Below, in pieces: positions 1-14,800 of a DNA stretch of 64,000 bases; the stretch's first letter is position 1, and each line of letters opens with the position of its first letter. Source of the stretch: Himantopus leucocephalus (taxonomy: Eukaryota; Chordata; Aves; Charadriiformes; Recurvirostridae); contig RSEF01000001.1 in NCBI GenBank assembly GCA_003993805.1, forward strand, positions 74,606,340 to 74,670,339. Direction: 5' to 3'. The translations under genes were made by a program, and so were the position numbers. Under the pieces are notes generated by a model that saw only the letters and a program-made list of their open reading frames with translations, was not told the origin of the DNA and ran no database searches.

Positions 1-937
1 GGCCTCCTAACTCAGTGATTGTTGGGGTATGTACAGAAATGTTCAAATGTATTTCAGGAGAATACTTCAACTACACTGAGTTCACTCAGAAATTCCCAGA
101 AAGGAAAAGCATACCTGAAAATTTTTCTTCTAATACACTGGCTATGTTATATGTTTAGAAATAAAAATATTTATTGAAAAAAAAAAGACAAAAAAAGACA
201 GCAATACTAGTTTCAACCTCCTCCATGTGCCTTAGTTGTGCATTTTTATTGGTTATCTTTCATCTTCACACTGAAAAACCCCACACCACTAACAACAAGA
301 AAAAGAATAATTTAAATTTAGACATTTTTAATTAAGTAATTTCAATAATATATCAACAGTTGTTCAACTGTGTTATAACCCTAAAGCCATAGCATTAATT
401 TTTAACTGTAGATATTACTAATTTAAATTATAATAATCCTTTCAGAATCATTAGTTACAGCTTTCCACAGAGCACTCATTTACCATGGAGATTTGATTTT
501 GTTTTCTTTTGCACTCTTAGCAAACCTGTGGTCTGAACAGTGCAGAAATATGCTAAAGGTGTCCCATAGTTATTACAATGAAATGTATCAAAATACATAT
601 GGGCAGAACATGACTACTTAGTATTACACTTTGAAAAAATTTATTGTACACAAAAAACTGTGTTAGAGAAGCAGCAGTAAAAGTACTTGAATAACCTTAA
701 TTTGTCTCTCCTATGGTTATACATTATGATACAAACTCGGGCATGATGTAATCCCAATGTAGGACTCCTCCTTCATTCAGAAAGATCTGCTATGCAAGAT
801 TATGTCTTCTTACTGAGCCAGTGTATGGCTCAATGACCTGTATAGTACATACTGCTTCAGGACATGCTATAAAGTAGGATCATCGATTTCCATATGATTT
901 TTCTCACTTAATGCAACCACCCTGCTCAGAATAAGGT
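1..937. other. AT-rich gene-free DNA
   Basis: No frame, splice pattern or repeat family could be recognised. Short A-runs occur near 178-198. Nothing else is supported. Confidence 0.6.
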
Positions 938-1700
938 CAACTACAGCAGGTCGCTCAGGGCTGTGACCAGCTGGGTCTCAAATACCTCCAGGAATGGAGA
1001 TGATACAACCTCTCTGGGTGAAATGTTTCAGTGTTAGACTATTCTCACACCACAAAAAAGATTTTTTTAATGTTTAAATGAATTTACTGCATTTTAGTTG
1101 GTGCCCTTTGCCTCTTGTCCCTTCAGCGGGTACCTCTGAGAAGAGACTCCCATTTTCTTTACTCCCCTCATCAGATATTCATACATATTGGTAAGATACC
1201 CCTGAGCCTTCTCTTCTCTAGACTCTTCCAGCTCTCTCAGCCTCTCCTCATAAGACAGATGCTCCAAGCCTTTAATCATTTTCGTGAACATTTGCTGGAC
1301 TCAGTCCTGTATGTCCATGTCTCTCTTGTACTGAGCAGCCCAGAACTGGATGCAGCACTGCAGGTATGTCTCACCAGTGCTGTGCAGAGGTTAAAGATCA
1401 CCTCCCTTGACCTGCTAGCAACTTTCACCCTAATGCAGCTAGGATGCTGTTGGCCTTCTTTACTGCAAGGATGCATTGCTGGGTCATGTTCAACTTGCCA
1501 TCTATCAGGACCCCCAGATCCTTTTCTGCCAAGATGCTTTTCAGCTGGTTAGCCACCAGTGTGTATTGGTACATGGGTTTATTCTTCCTCAGAGGCAGTA
1601 CTTTGCAGTTCCCTTTGTTGAACTTCATGAAGTTCCTGTCAGCCCATGTCTCCAGCCTGTCAAGGTCCCTCTGAATGGCAGCAGAAGCATCTGCTAAATT
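938..1700 (-). mobile_element. CR1 LINE fragment, 3' part of ORF2
   Basis: The minus strand encodes broken pieces of the C-terminal part of a CR1 reverse transcriptase ORF2. Recognisable stretches, in order, are EKDLGVLIDGKLNMTQQC (about 1480-1535), KVASRSREVIFNLCTALVR (about 1375-1435) and MIKGLEHLSYEERLRELEES (about 1220-1280). They lie in different frames with stops between them, so the copy is dead. The plus strand reads as the reverse complement of a typical avian CR1 (CCTCTCTGGGTGAAATGTTT near 1009). The copy is truncated at its 5' side near 1700, as is usual for LINEs. The family call is firm; the subfamily is not assigned. Confidence 0.9.
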
Positions 1701-1859
1701 TTTTTACCTCCACATATGGTAGATCTTGTCACTGGATATAAAATATAGATTTGCCAGAAGACAGAAGATACTGCAATTCAGAACTATTCTATGGCTATCT
1801 TAACTCTTGTTATGGTAGATTTAGACGTTGAGGTATATACAAAATAGTTGAAGTATATG

Positions 1860-1962
1860 GTGCTCAGGGACATGGTTTAGAAGTGGGCCTGGCAGAGTAA
1901 GATAATGGTTGGACTTGATGATCTTAAAGGTCTTTTCCAGCCATAATGATTCTATGATTCTG
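1860..1962 (+). mobile_element. CR1 3'-terminal fragment
   Basis: This is a short piece of the CR1 3' untranslated end. It runs from GGGACATGGTTTAG through GGTTGGACTTGATGATCTTA to the ATGATTCTATGATTCT tail. It has the opposite orientation to the neighbouring copy at 938-1700, so it is a separate insertion. It is 5'-truncated to about 100 bp. Confidence 0.88.
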
Positions 1963-4900
1963 TATAGACTCTATATACATACACTGAATCATCCTGAATA
2001 TAAATAATATCTTTAAAATTTGCAATGACAGAAGAGGAACTTCTTCAAATTATTACTGTAGTTGATAATAATATAATATCTTATGCAACAAAATAATTTA
2101 TAAGCATGAAAACAATATTCGGTAATCTGCTGAATACTTAGACAGTGAAACAATACCAATGATGTATTTCCAAATACTTGTTTTCTACACTGGGTGACTC
2201 ACTTGGCTATAAACCTACTACTTCATAACTAGAAATACAATTCTTTGTTTATTTAAAAGCTGACAGCAGTTATTCTTTATATAGATAAATATTTGGTATG
2301 CAAATGGAATATTTTGGAGAAAAGAAATCCACCTTATTTATTTGTGGTTCAGTGATTTTCGTTCATTAAGCCCCCACTTATAATGATCAATTCTATTCAC
2401 TATAAATAGCATATAGTCAACACAGGGACAAAAAGTAGCTGATTCATGAAGAGAAATTAAAACTAAAATAATGAGATAATTTATCTGATGTAAGTAGTTT
2501 AATTTAGTTGTATCTGCCCTATTTGGTTCTATTTGGTTTAAAGTGGCTATCATTTTTGAGGGAAACTAATAATTTTCCATCCATCTACATTTGTTGCCAT
2601 ATAACAGAAAGAGAAAAATACAAGAAAATACCTACCTTTCAGTATATTAACTTGGATTAATTGTAAAGAGCTAATGTACTTACCTTTTGCCTTTATTTGA
2701 AGGATTATTGAAGACCAATATTTATCTAAACAGGCAGGAAGCATTTTGTATTAAAGCTTTTTTACTTCGGTTTTGAAGTTTGGTTTCGAAATGTAACAAA
2801 AGACTAAAGTCTTAAATGTAACAAAAGACTAAACAAGTGCTGTGATTAATAAATCACCCCTGAATATTATAGCAAGCACTTGGATCACTTTTCTATATTC
2901 CATTAAAGCACCCATAACCCAGAATTACAATATATAAACTGGAAAATATCTGCCTAGACTTATTCACTTAGATAATTAAGTTGCACTCATTCTCTTTGCA
3001 TGTAAATGGTATGTATTTCTGAATTACATCAGTAAACAAGTGAAAGGTAGTAGTGTTAGATATTTTTAAAAAGGGTGGAAACAGAAGTACAAGATATAAT
3101 CTGCTACTGTCCCAAATGCGTACTACATAATAAGTAATACCTCTGATGGTTGTGTCTGGTTTTAAGCAACTGCATTTCTTCAATATTCTACATAAGGGTT
3201 TAAATACCAATACTTTTGTTAAAACAAATGGTTACCTCTGGAGTACAGATGTGAGTACTTTTTCATCAAATAATCTAAGTACTTTGAAGATGATCATGGA
3301 GAGACGGGATCACCTTATAAAATGCAGCTTGACAGTGGTATAACCCAGGAATAAGAGCATTTTCTCTGGAGAAACAATTTGAAACTGCCCAAAACCAGCA
3401 GTGGGATTTAAAAAGAAATTTCACTCTGTATATAAGTACTAGACTCAGAGAGAAAGGATTATGTGAACTTTTTTGGAAAAGATAGCCAGACATAGCTAAA
3501 CTACCAGAAAACAAACTACACAATCAAAAGTCTAAGAATGCTCTAAAGGGTTACAAACTAGTCCTCAGATATAGAAAGGTATCACTTCATCCAGTGGGAA
3601 CGGGATTGGTTACAAATGCAATCTGTCACATACACCCACAGTGAAGCTACTTTCAGGGAGTATATGCAGGCTTTCAAGGCAATGCAAAAAAATCCAATAT
3701 GCAGCAATTAGTTTTCAAGACCTGTTGACACAAACAGAAACCCTTAAAATTGCACGTTGGATGGCTAAGAAGAAATTCAATTCCTTTCTGCAGCTGCACA
3801 AGTCACTACCATAAGAACCTCAGCAAAAGTAGATTTTATTTTGTACAAAGGCTTCTTATCTGTTAAATGGAAATCTGACAATAATTCCCTATCCAAGAAG
3901 TCATTGTTTCTTTCTCATTCAGTACTAACTTTGTATGCAGTAACTAGAATATTTCAAATAAGGAGTAAAATATTGATGTTATAAAATTAGTTGATTTTCA
4001 TAGTACTTCAGTAACTCCTGCTGACAGATACTTTTTATATTAATAAGCACATTGGAACTAACGAGGAGGAGAATTTATTATTGCTATTATAATTTGGTGA
4101 AGTTTCTTAAACAAAAAGGGGCAACATTTAGATATATTGACCTCATTTTGGTCAAGAATTAGATCAGAATAAACACTTAATTGACCATGCTTTTGCTGTA
4201 TGAAATGAGTATCAGCCAAATATCAAAGGTAGTTTTAGTTACTAAGTTACACAATTTCTCATGTTACGTTCATTGCTTTGAAGCAATAAAAGGCTGTTTC
4301 ACTTGTCTATGTAGAGAAATGCCTTCCCGTCTTGTCTCAGATAATTACTTGGGATAGAGAATTGGGTCTTTTTTATCACAGTTCTAATTTCATCCATTAT
4401 TATGGTGCATTTCCTGGTCAACAAGATGCATCAGTTCAGTAGCACCTGAGCATTTAATCAAGGAAGTACTATGTATACTACTTCTAAGGAACTATATTGG
4501 GCTTTCATGTCCTAATCATAGCTACACTGAAACAAAAAATATAACCTTAATGACTTCAGAGCATTCTAGATTTTATTCAATAAATTAGATAGAGTTCTGG
4601 TTTTCCAGGAGTGAAAACAGTGTGAATGATCCCATGGCCATATGAGAGAAACCTCGCTTCCCCAGCCTCACTGCAGAGGCATGTGCAGAGCAGCCCTGGC
4701 ACAAGTGATGCATGCCATGCCTTGCCACAGCTGCTAGCAGCCTCCAGCTCACGCTTCAAGCAGCCTCCTGTCCCACCATGCGCACGTCAGACACACTGCT
4801 TATTCTCAGCTAGTTCAACGTACTCGGCCTGAGAACCCCTGTGCACTGCGTGTGGGTTCACTCTCACAGCAGGAGCAAAAACAAGATCATAGTTTAGAAG

Positions 4901-7900
4901 AAAACAAGCTGTTCTCCGGCAGAACAAGGAGTTATAAATGGTTGATAACAAAAGGAGAGTACTTTTTCTCCTGCAGAGATGGATGGTTAGTGCCAGATTG
5001 CTTGTGGAGACTTCATGTGGCTTCAAATTTCACAAGTTTACTCTTCTACAACATTACCATGATGCTATCAAAAATATCCAATAGTGAAATTAACATTGCA
5101 GAGATTTTGTGTGTAATTAAGTAAAATCTGGGTTTACTTAAAAAAATAACAACAGCTCCTCCCCAGAACTAAGCAACTTTTGGAAGCCTTTTTTAAATAA
5201 GTCAGATAATTTATACACTTGCTTGGAGTGAAAGGGAAAAAAAAATTCTTGAAATACTTGGTATTAACACCCACTTGTAGGGATGTGAGTAAGTCTGTGT
5301 TCCTGGTGCAGTTCTGTCTTACTCAGCTGTTTGAGAAGCCAGAGCAGGGATAATCTTTCGTTTTTCTAGTTTTATTCTGTAGGTTTAAATGTGGTGGGCT
5401 AATCAGCCACATGCTGGGTTTAAAATCATAAGTGACACACTTTAGAGAACGCTTGCAAAGCTGTATTTTTTTTTTTTATTTGCTAAGGCAGCATTTGGTT
5501 TGCATCTTTGAATAGATGAAAAATATTGCTTGCTTGTAGATGGATGAACAAAAATGGGCAGACAGCATGGCAAGGTGAGTAGGGTGGGTTGTGTACTTAG
5601 TGGAGGTAAAGGACAGAACTGCAGGTACCGAATTTGGACTGGGAATTACTATGACTGTTTATCAGTAACTGAAATCAAATTAATTCTTTACATCTGTATA
5701 ACACCTTTAGAGCTGCCTGCAACTGAACAGAAAATAAAGCACCTAATCAACACAAAATGATAAGAAGGATATTGCTCATGTGGCTTGAAAATTAAATAAA
5801 AAATCAACAACAATTAGCAACTCACTTTCTGTTGGAGAATCTTTCAGAGTTTAGTTTTTGCCTATGCTACTCCAACCTTTCCAAAACCAGGAAAAAATTT
5901 ATTCCCTTTCCTACACTGAAATCTGAATTGCCTAATAAAAACATGGATTACTAAAGAGAAGCTGGATCTCTTAAGCAATGTTGTTATTTTGTGGAGAATT
6001 TTTATTTCATTCTTATTTTGTCTTCATGTGAAATATTTTACTGTGGAATGTCATGTATACTCAGTTACTTACAGTGTTCTACAGCCATAAATCTGACAGT
6101 AGATATTCCTTATCGTAATATAAAATTTAACTTTATCTTATGCATCCAGACAATTCCTTAAGTTAATGCTATCAGATAGTAATAATTCATGTAATAGTAG
6201 TAGATGTAATATATATTAAGGAATAATTAGTACAATTTAAAAGTTTATCTCATTATAAAGTTTTTCAACTGCAAAGATTGTCAAATAGTTATCTTCTACA
6301 TTTGCTTTTCAGGAAATATAGTTTTCTTGGGCTTTAACAATGTCTTAGTATTATTCATAGAAAAAAAATCCATTGACAAGAAGACATCTTGTATTCTAAA
6401 ATTACTAATTATGGTAAGGAAAACAAACAATAATTTCAGTGGGCCAGGAATGCATGCTTATACTTCAGTGATACACAATTTTTAATTGAGGCAGACACAA
6501 AGAACTTCTTTTTCCCCCCTTTGAATCTTACATTTTTAGAAATCTATAAAGAAGGTATTCTGTCAAGCAAAAGGCCTCAATTTTATTTTTCTGATGAAAC
6601 TGAAGTTTGAGAGATGCATTGTCATCACACAAAACCGTATAAGAATCAATTAAAAATCCCACTGCAGGTGTCTTTATTCACAAAGAGATATATTTTCCTT
6701 CAAATTGAGAGACATGAACTACATTAACATACTTATTTGCATCTTCAAATTTGAGATTTTACTTCTTCCATTTTGTCTACAAAAGACTCCATAAAATTTT
6801 GAAGGAGTTTCTTAAGTCTTCCCCATCATGTAGATAACCTGTAGCAGTAAAAAATCCCTCAGTATTTCTACCCATTAAGTGCATGAGGAATATAGAAATC
6901 AATATGGACAGGTGGACTGTCTTTATCCAATTAACACAGTTAAGCTTTGCTCCCTATATCTCTGCCCGCTTGCCCGCCCTCATTTATTCACTTTGCTAAG
7001 GTGTTAAGGAGAAAGCTGTGGCAAAAGACAAGGTTAGTGTTTCTGTCACTAAGTCACTGTACAACTCTTCATTGCTACCCTTAATGCTTGCTCAAGAATT
7101 GATCTAATTTCTGATTTTAAATGATGGACTAATTTCCTAGCTAGAGAGTATGGATATTTTTGTGCCTTTGATGCAACTATTTTTTCTTCCTCATTACCAC
7201 TGAACTTTTTGAGTCTTACTCATACAGCTTTTGATGCGTTGAATTTCAGCAGTGGAGTGTCTGTTAGAAAGCCAGAAGCAGCTTTTTGACTTGCTGCCCA
7301 GTGTTAACCCACCAGGGGCTGCTGTAGACTGTGCAATGGACCATGCACCAGCTGGGAATTGCTGAGACCATATGCCAGATGGAATTTTATCCAAAATGCC
7401 TATTGCAATGAGATAAGCCTGTTGCATATTTCTGTCTCGTTTAGCCAGCCACTGGAATTCATGATCTTCTCTGACCTTGTAGTCTCAAAAAATGCTCTGT
7501 AATAACAAATTATGACTATAGTCTCTGGTTTTGTAATATAAACATTGATAAGTCTTCTCTTAATCATGAAAACTCCTTTATTATAAGAATTGATCAAAAT
7601 GTTATTGGCTAGAAAAATAAGAAGAAAGAAGGAATTATTCAGAAACAGTAACTGAGAAACTGCTAACATTGTAATATTTTAAGAAACAAAATATTGTCTA
7701 GGTAGTAATTTCTGAACAACCTTTTCAAACAGAATCTTTTGACATTTGCTGATGACTCAAGTTCAGACATGCAGCTGTCTTGAAATATGACTTTATTTTT
7801 CACCTTTCTGAACTATGGTCCTTTCTCTGCAAATTGTCTTCATAGTAGTACCCAAGCTCCTAAAAATTAAGAAAATATAAAATTTTTATTTATTTATACT

Positions 7901-8770
7901 TGAGAGGGAATCATTTTGTCAGAAGTTCTAGCATTTTAGATATTTGAGAAGTAGTATTTTTAGAAAAAAAATATGAAAACATGCATAGCAATTTTAGTCT
8001 CTTAGCAGCAGCTGTTGTAAAAGTATTGTAGTGACCTGCAACTGCTGCAGTCTACCATTTTTTACCCTGTTATCGCAGCTAGCTAGCCTTGATAATACAA
8101 GAATATGCCAACTGCAAAATTTCTATCACTTGGTATTTCGTTGCTTATTATAAGTAAAAATATAAGGAATTAGCAAAGGTCCATTAGTTCAGGAAAATCA
8201 TATTGAAATCATCAGCAGAACACTTCATTTAAAACATAAACCATTTCCAAACAGAACCGTGAAAACCCCAGACTAAAAGACCAATAATATTGTCACCTAT
8301 GACTAATGCACATCTTACTCAATTGAGGTGAATAGATTTCAGCTTGCAAATTTAAATCAACGCAATGCTGTTATTAATTAATTAGTCCCCGATTTTTGCT
8401 GATGCAAACAATATTATCTCAGTTCTACTAACCATAAGCCAAACTATGCCCAGAGATCCTGTTTCACTGTGATTCATTGAATGTGTTACAGCTTTCATCT
8501 AGTTTTAGACTAAGACTTAGCTAGTTCCAGAAAGTTGTAAAGATTTAATTTAAAGTAAAATATATTCTCATAAAATAGCACAACAGTTTCAAGTTTCCAG
8601 CGAAAACCACTGGAACACATTTTAAATTTGTATTAGTTCCCTGACTCTTTGTCAGTAAAAAATACATAAATATGTTTTACAACAATATCTTACTAAAGTA
8701 GCCCAATGTATATATAAAAATATATATTCTCTATTTTTTATTTCAGAGCCTGATGCACTCTATTTTTTAC
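1963..8770. other. AT-rich gene-free DNA
   Basis: No gene was recognised. A 20-bp direct repeat (AAATGTAACAAAAGACTAAA) occurs at 2789 and again 25 bp later at 2814. 4,620-4,880 is more GC-rich than its surroundings but has no recognised identity. A pure T run lies near 5,467. Open frames up to 90 codons (for example 4852-5124) show no recognisable protein features and are probably chance. Confidence 0.55.
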
Positions 8771-8890
8771 TATATTGGGTTTACGTGGCAAGATTTTGGT
8801 AGCAGGGTGGAAGGGCCACATGGGTATTTACTGTGAGAAGACACCAGAAGCTGCCGCCCTGTTCAACAGTGCCCCTGGCCTGAGGTGGTG
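8771..8890 (+). repeat. Partial avian LTR-like repeat
   Basis: The start TATATTGGGTTTACGTGGCA and the following GGTAGCAGGG, CTGTGAGAAG and CCAGAAGCTGCC words match the reverse complement of the repeat end at about 41,830-41,935 in this window. From memory this family is a common bird interspersed repeat whose end begins TGTATTGGGTTT. I take it to be a retroviral-type LTR. Only the first 120 bp or so are recognisable here. Confidence 0.55.
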
Positions 8891-11785
8891 CTAAAAAGCT
8901 ACATGTAGGCAATTGAGATTTCTGGCTTCAGTCAAATACCCATAGGTAGGTGTGGGCATTGAAGATGCTTTAACCTGAGATGCAGTACGACCTATGTATG
9001 TTTAAACAGAAACTGTAGCAAGACTTTTTTTTGGCAGCAAGCTTGTCGTCTTCTATGCATATCGTTCTCATCCGGGTGATTAATTGCAGCTTCTCTGAGT
9101 CATGATTGCCACAGATCCCCGGGTTTTCTTCCTGGAGAAAGAATTCTTTCCTCTCTGAAGAATATTGAGTGCACGATCTTCTCACTTTGGTATCATTGTA
9201 TCCTGCTATGGAACTTATATTAGAAAAACTTCCACTTTGTTGTTGTTCTAATTATAATAAGAAGGGTTAATTAAAAGACATTTTCTCATTACAAAATCAG
9301 AGCAATAGTGTATTTTAATTTACCAGTGTTGAAACAGGTATTTAAGGGGAGAAAAAAGGAAAAAGTTAACATATAAGATAAAACCAGATAAGATTTGTTC
9401 TGATTTTTGTTCAGTTCCAGTGCAAATACTTGTGTACATGTAATTACAAGAAAGTACAAACTTACACACTTTCATTCATTCATTCATTTATTCACATGCT
9501 TCCATTCAACCATTGAGTCCATTGCCTGTCACAAAATGCTTTCATTTAGTGACTTATTTTAATATATTATTACTTCTTCTGTGACAGACATAACTATCAA
9601 TTCAACAAAAATGGACTCATCTGAATTTGCTATTTGAAAGTTCTCCTGGAATTTCAAGAATGTGGGTTTTTTTCCCCCTGATCATCTGATGTATATTTAA
9701 AATACAATAATTCACGTATATATGATTTCTAAAGCTTTTACTTTTAGAAAATTTGCTGTTCAGTGACTTGAGAGTGCATGATACAAGCCTGTTTATTTGA
9801 AATACATCAATACTTACAAATCTATTCAATGTTTTTGTCTTTGTCATTTCCATCTAATATTAGAAATTGGACATTGATAGCTAAAAAAAGTAAATAACAG
9901 ATAGATGTATTTAGTATATTGAAAAATCAGAAGTCAAATATGAAATGTAAAAAAAAAAAGGATATAACATATTCCATGTTACACTGGAACTGGTGAGTTC
10001 TTATTACTTTTTTATTATTATTATTTTGCATTTAACTCCTGTTATTTTGTTGCTATTGCTTTTACGAAACTAATGCAAAATAAATAAGGAGTCACTGGAT
10101 TCCTTTGTTTTCATCGTTATAGTTACAACAGGTTTCATAGGTTACACTTAGACCTGCAACTCGAAGTCAGTAGGAAAAATTTTAGATCATACAGTAAAAC
10201 AGCTTCTGCAAACTGTACCTTGTCCACAGTCACAAAAAACACTTCCTGTATTATACTCACATGTTGCTGAACTGATTTTTTTAAAGTCTGCCCCAGTAAT
10301 CTCTATGATATTACTTAATGTTTTGAAACATAGTAAATCCCACAAACACATATATAACTCCAACATATGGGTATGCTTCCTCACAAAATTCTCTTAAACA
10401 GTTGCTTTCACAATTGCCTAAATTCATTCACCTATGTCTTTCTAGTTTAATGAAACCTACATGGCCTTAGGCAGTGAAACAACATGTAGTTTCAGAATTA
10501 ATCAATTTAAAAGAACTTAGGCCTTTTAAAAGCAGATATTCTAGAAGTCTAGCAAAAATATTAAGATTTATGTAAATAATTTTATTTACATATAATTTTT
10601 ATATTTTTTTTTTCAATCTGGATTGAAAACAGAAGTGGAAGGCATGTTTTCACATTTTAAGGCTTGTACATACAGAACATATTGATTCCATTTTTTCATC
10701 TGTTCTTGCTTCACTTCTTGCAAAACTCAACACAGCATCAGATATCTATCCTACATAGTAAAAGGCTTCCACCCTTTTAGAAAATTTAAGTTGTCTGAAA
10801 TGTCACCGGATGCCTATATTTAAGCAACTGAATCTCACACTACCAATTAGGTTAAATTGAATGCATTGAATATAATATGAACAAAGAAGGTGTTAAATAT
10901 AAGCATTTTTATTATTTCAGATGCCATGAGGTGCATGACACACCCACAAAAGAGCCAGCAGATGTAGAACAAGGAAACATGGGAAACTTGCATCTGTCCG
11001 GACTCGCTTCAGGAGAGCAGGCAGGTTACCACAGCGTATCTCAAATGACACCAGACAACCATATTTGATAGGAACAGAGCCTCTACATATAGGCAAAATG
11101 AAATCCAACCTGTATGCACAAATGATATTCATGTATATCCTCTGTTGTTTCATTTCTTCCATGTTTATGGCCTTAAAGGTAATCTCTACTTCCAGCTCGC
11201 AGGAGATTGCTGATTTTTAAGTGTCAGCTGACTAAGGATTGTTAAACAACTGACATCCTGTCAAAGTTCAGTTCTTTGTCATGTTAATGCCGAATTGATT
11301 CCGAGTCAAAAGACTCAAATTCAGATGGACTTTAGTAGGTTTTATCTAAGACACGTTAATTCCAAATGTCTTTCTCATTTCCCTGTTGGGAAGAAACAGC
11401 ATGACCATTCATTCATCACTTCCATCTTCCCCAAAGTCTTTCACAGTTGTCGCAAGTACTATCAAAGAGACCAGAAACTTTGACAAAATCTTTGTTTTAG
11501 GAATCTCTGGAAACCAGCTTAAGCATGTTTTATTGTATCTACTGAAAAGTGTTAATTAAACAAGCTAAAATCTACAGGGAGCTAAGCCCTGGTGCAGGTG
11601 AGCTTACAGGAGGGTTTATGGAAAGAAAAAGGGTTACACTTCCATGTTTCTTCCCAGCTGATTGACTATGAAGGTGAGAGGATCACTTACCTTTTCCACT
11701 CGGCTTCTGCATCATCAGGTACCTCTTGAGAAAGGAGTAGGGGGAAAAAGATGTCTTCCACTCAGTAGTGAGATAAATACATTGC
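8891..11785. other. AT-rich gene-free DNA
   Basis: It contains a short (ATTC)n run at about 9,472-9,496, and A or T runs near 9,950 and 10,604. A 48-codon frame preceded by an acceptor-like TTATTATTTCAG lies at 10,920-11,068, but there is no other support for an exon. Confidence 0.5.
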
Positions 11786-11832
11786 TTGAAAGGTACCTTC
11801 CAACCTCAACGATTCTATGATTCTATATTGTG
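11786..11832 (+). mobile_element. Probable CR1 3'-tail remnant
   Basis: AAGGTACCTTCCAACCTCAA is followed by CGATTCTATGATTCTAT. This is the final few tens of bases of a CR1 3' end. The fragment is too short to be certain. Confidence 0.55.
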
Positions 11833-14800
11833 AGATCCCTATTACCATGAACTGAATGTACATGTATTTACAGTTTTTCACAACTTACTATTTCTTGTTG
11901 CATATTAAAATCATTATTAGAAAAGCAGCTCTTGATTGACTTCCTTAGTCAATACTTCTGCACTCATCAGTGGTGGGAAGGGAAATGAAGTTCCACAAAG
12001 CTGCAATATTTGGGGCTTTTGAAATAATGCAATTTATGTAGATTCTTATTAGAGTGTAAATATACGGGCCATTAAGTTGTAATGCTCTTTACTTTTTCAG
12101 GAAATGTTCATCTTAATATGGCTGTGTTGCTGAGAATGAATAAAAGCACACTGCAGATCAGAGCTGTACACTCAGATTTTGTTTAAATAATACAATCATT
12201 CTACATTTTGTAGCAAAGTGGGATCATGGAAACCCTGAAAACACTCTGTAAAACTTTAACATGATTTGTGAAGAAAGCTCTGTGGAAAGCAATGGCCACA
12301 AACAACTTCTTAACAGAGGCATTCATTCCAAGGCAATTTACTTACAAGGTTGATAATGACAGGTGTGAGAATTGACTATTTTAGGAAAGCCAGAAGCAAA
12401 CAAGAAAAATAGCAAATTGACCCCTCTCTGTATCTGGTGGAGCCACAGATTGAAAACATCACGTTATTTTTCATCCACAATTCTCAGATGAAAAAATCAT
12501 TTGCTGCTATCTTTGGTGAGTCTGTTTTTGTTATTTTATCCCCTTCTGATATTTCTTAATCCCTTTAATTCCTTCTTTTGTTTCGTTGCGTGTATAACTA
12601 ATTTATACAGAGTGGGAATAAGTGGAAAATTTTGTCACATGCTTTAAATTCTAGCAAAGCTTGGCACCTTCATTTGCAGACTTCAGGACAAGATGATACA
12701 GGGTCATATAGTTTATGGCATCACAGATCACTGGATGTCAGAAAGTCTGTACCTTGACACTCATGTGTCAATTTCTTGAGAAAGCAATTACAGAGGCCTG
12801 ACAAGTTAAGAGCTTCAAGAAGCAACAGGAGACATTTCAGGTTTTTGTTAATCCCGTATGCCACTTCAACTGCGTAACAGCCTAGTACCATCTGTTACAG
12901 AAAGAGAAACCAACATCACAAATTTACAACAAAATTTCCAAACAGCCTTATGTAAGCCATATTGCTTGGGGTCAACCTGCACACAGCAATCCTTGCATAC
13001 ATCTGGTACAGACAGAACCACAGGCAACCACAAGACGAATGCCCTGCCATGTATGACAGCTGTCATAAGTGGGGCTAGTATGCATACATATGCTGCTCAG
13101 GGGCTGAGTCCCATGTATATGAGCCAGCTGCAGATGATAAACTGGAATATCTTCCTAAAACATGCCCTGGAAATGAAAACTCAGCCAAGTCATTGAGCTG
13201 AGGGCATTATTTTCCAACACACTTCACTCTGCTTTAAGACTAACTCAAAAGCGATGTTGCAGACATAGGGGTCTCGTATGTCTCATCTTAATCTCTCCTA
13301 ATGCCGAATTGAGAAGTACACTCTGGGACTTACTGCATGGAATGCATGCATTATATAGTGATGTCTAAATGAGCAGCTATCTATATGAAGACTTTTAATG
13401 ACTACTGTTGACATTTAAGGGAAGTAAAGAACCCATCAGGAAGAAAAGTTGAATGCAAATCAGTCTGTGAGGGTAAATTTGTCTGAAAGTTCCCAAGGTT
13501 GTTTCACTGACTACAAATTCTAAAATAACTCTTCACAGCCACACATAAGAAAAAATATTTTCCCTTTTCCACTGTGCCCATGAGTACTGCTTCTTTTCCT
13601 AAAACAGTTTTAACTTGTGATTCACAATGTAGTTGCTGAAGAAGCTGATCAGACTTCTGATTGCTCTTTACTCCCAGACACTTCGGCAAAGACTTCCTCA
13701 GCCAAACGTGTACACATGGAAGTATCCACATATGAGCAAAATACCTTGTGCCAAATGCCTAACGTGATATTCATTGACATTATATTCAATGAAAAGATAG
13801 TCGATAAAATTGCTAAGACTTAACTCAATTGATTAGGTGTAAGTTACTGGTGACATTTGGGATGTCCTATAGCCAGCTCTCTACTTGCCTATCCTAAAGA
13901 GTTTCATGTTCAACAGACCTTCTTTAATCTCTCAAGTAGCTTAGAGTATTTCAAAGAACCCCAAACATTTGTGCAGGCTGACCTTTCTTCTTAGGTCCAG
14001 TCATTATTTTCATACTTCATATATTCAGCACCTAATATACCAACACTTCCACATTTCTAAAGAATATGGATAATTTGCTCAAATCAGAAGTAATTAAGCA
14101 GGATATTATTTAGCCAACCAAGCAAAAAAAAAATTTGATCTGTCAAGTACATCAGTCCTAACATCCATTCCAGTTTTAATCTTAACATCTACATATTTCA
14201 TGACATATCAGCCATTTTCATTATGTGCAGTTTGTGTAAACTGCACACGCCAAGTAATACTGAGGTCTTGATTGCTCTTTGATTTAGCTGTTCTGCAGAT
14301 TGTTTCAGTGTTGCTCTTTTGAAGGTGCCAGTAACTGTGCAATCCACTGCTCCTAAATGCATTTCTTCACAATTCTTATGCAAACAATCTTGATAGGAGG
14401 GACACAGATCAGATATCATCTAGATGGTGTATTATCACCCCAGGCCTTTTAATAGATGCGTTTTAACTTTAGTTACAGGGAAACTTTGAATGATAAGTGT
14501 TTAGATATTTACCTGTCTAAGTCTACGTGGAAAGGATAGACTATTCACTAAAGAGTAGGTAAGTGTCAAAAGCTCAAGATGGCTTTTTTTTTTTTCCTTT
14601 TTTACAATGTTAACATTTTGTAAATTATAAATTATACTCAGCTGCTGCCCACAGGCATGGCTCACGTTTGACATTTTTGCTGAGTTCCATATTCTTTGTG
14701 TTTATATATATATGAATGTATGTGTGCATGTATATGTAAGTGCATATGTGTGTGTGTGTGCATGTACCTATAAAATCTATTTCTGTGTGAAATTTTTCAG

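Noticed and set aside
10920..11068. Exon-like frame behind TTATTATTTCAG
   Set aside because: Short, with no partner exon. The opposite strand is equally open.
12858..13196. 112-codon plus-strand frame
   Set aside because: No recognisable domain, splice context or composition change. A frame of this length is expected by chance in 64 kb.
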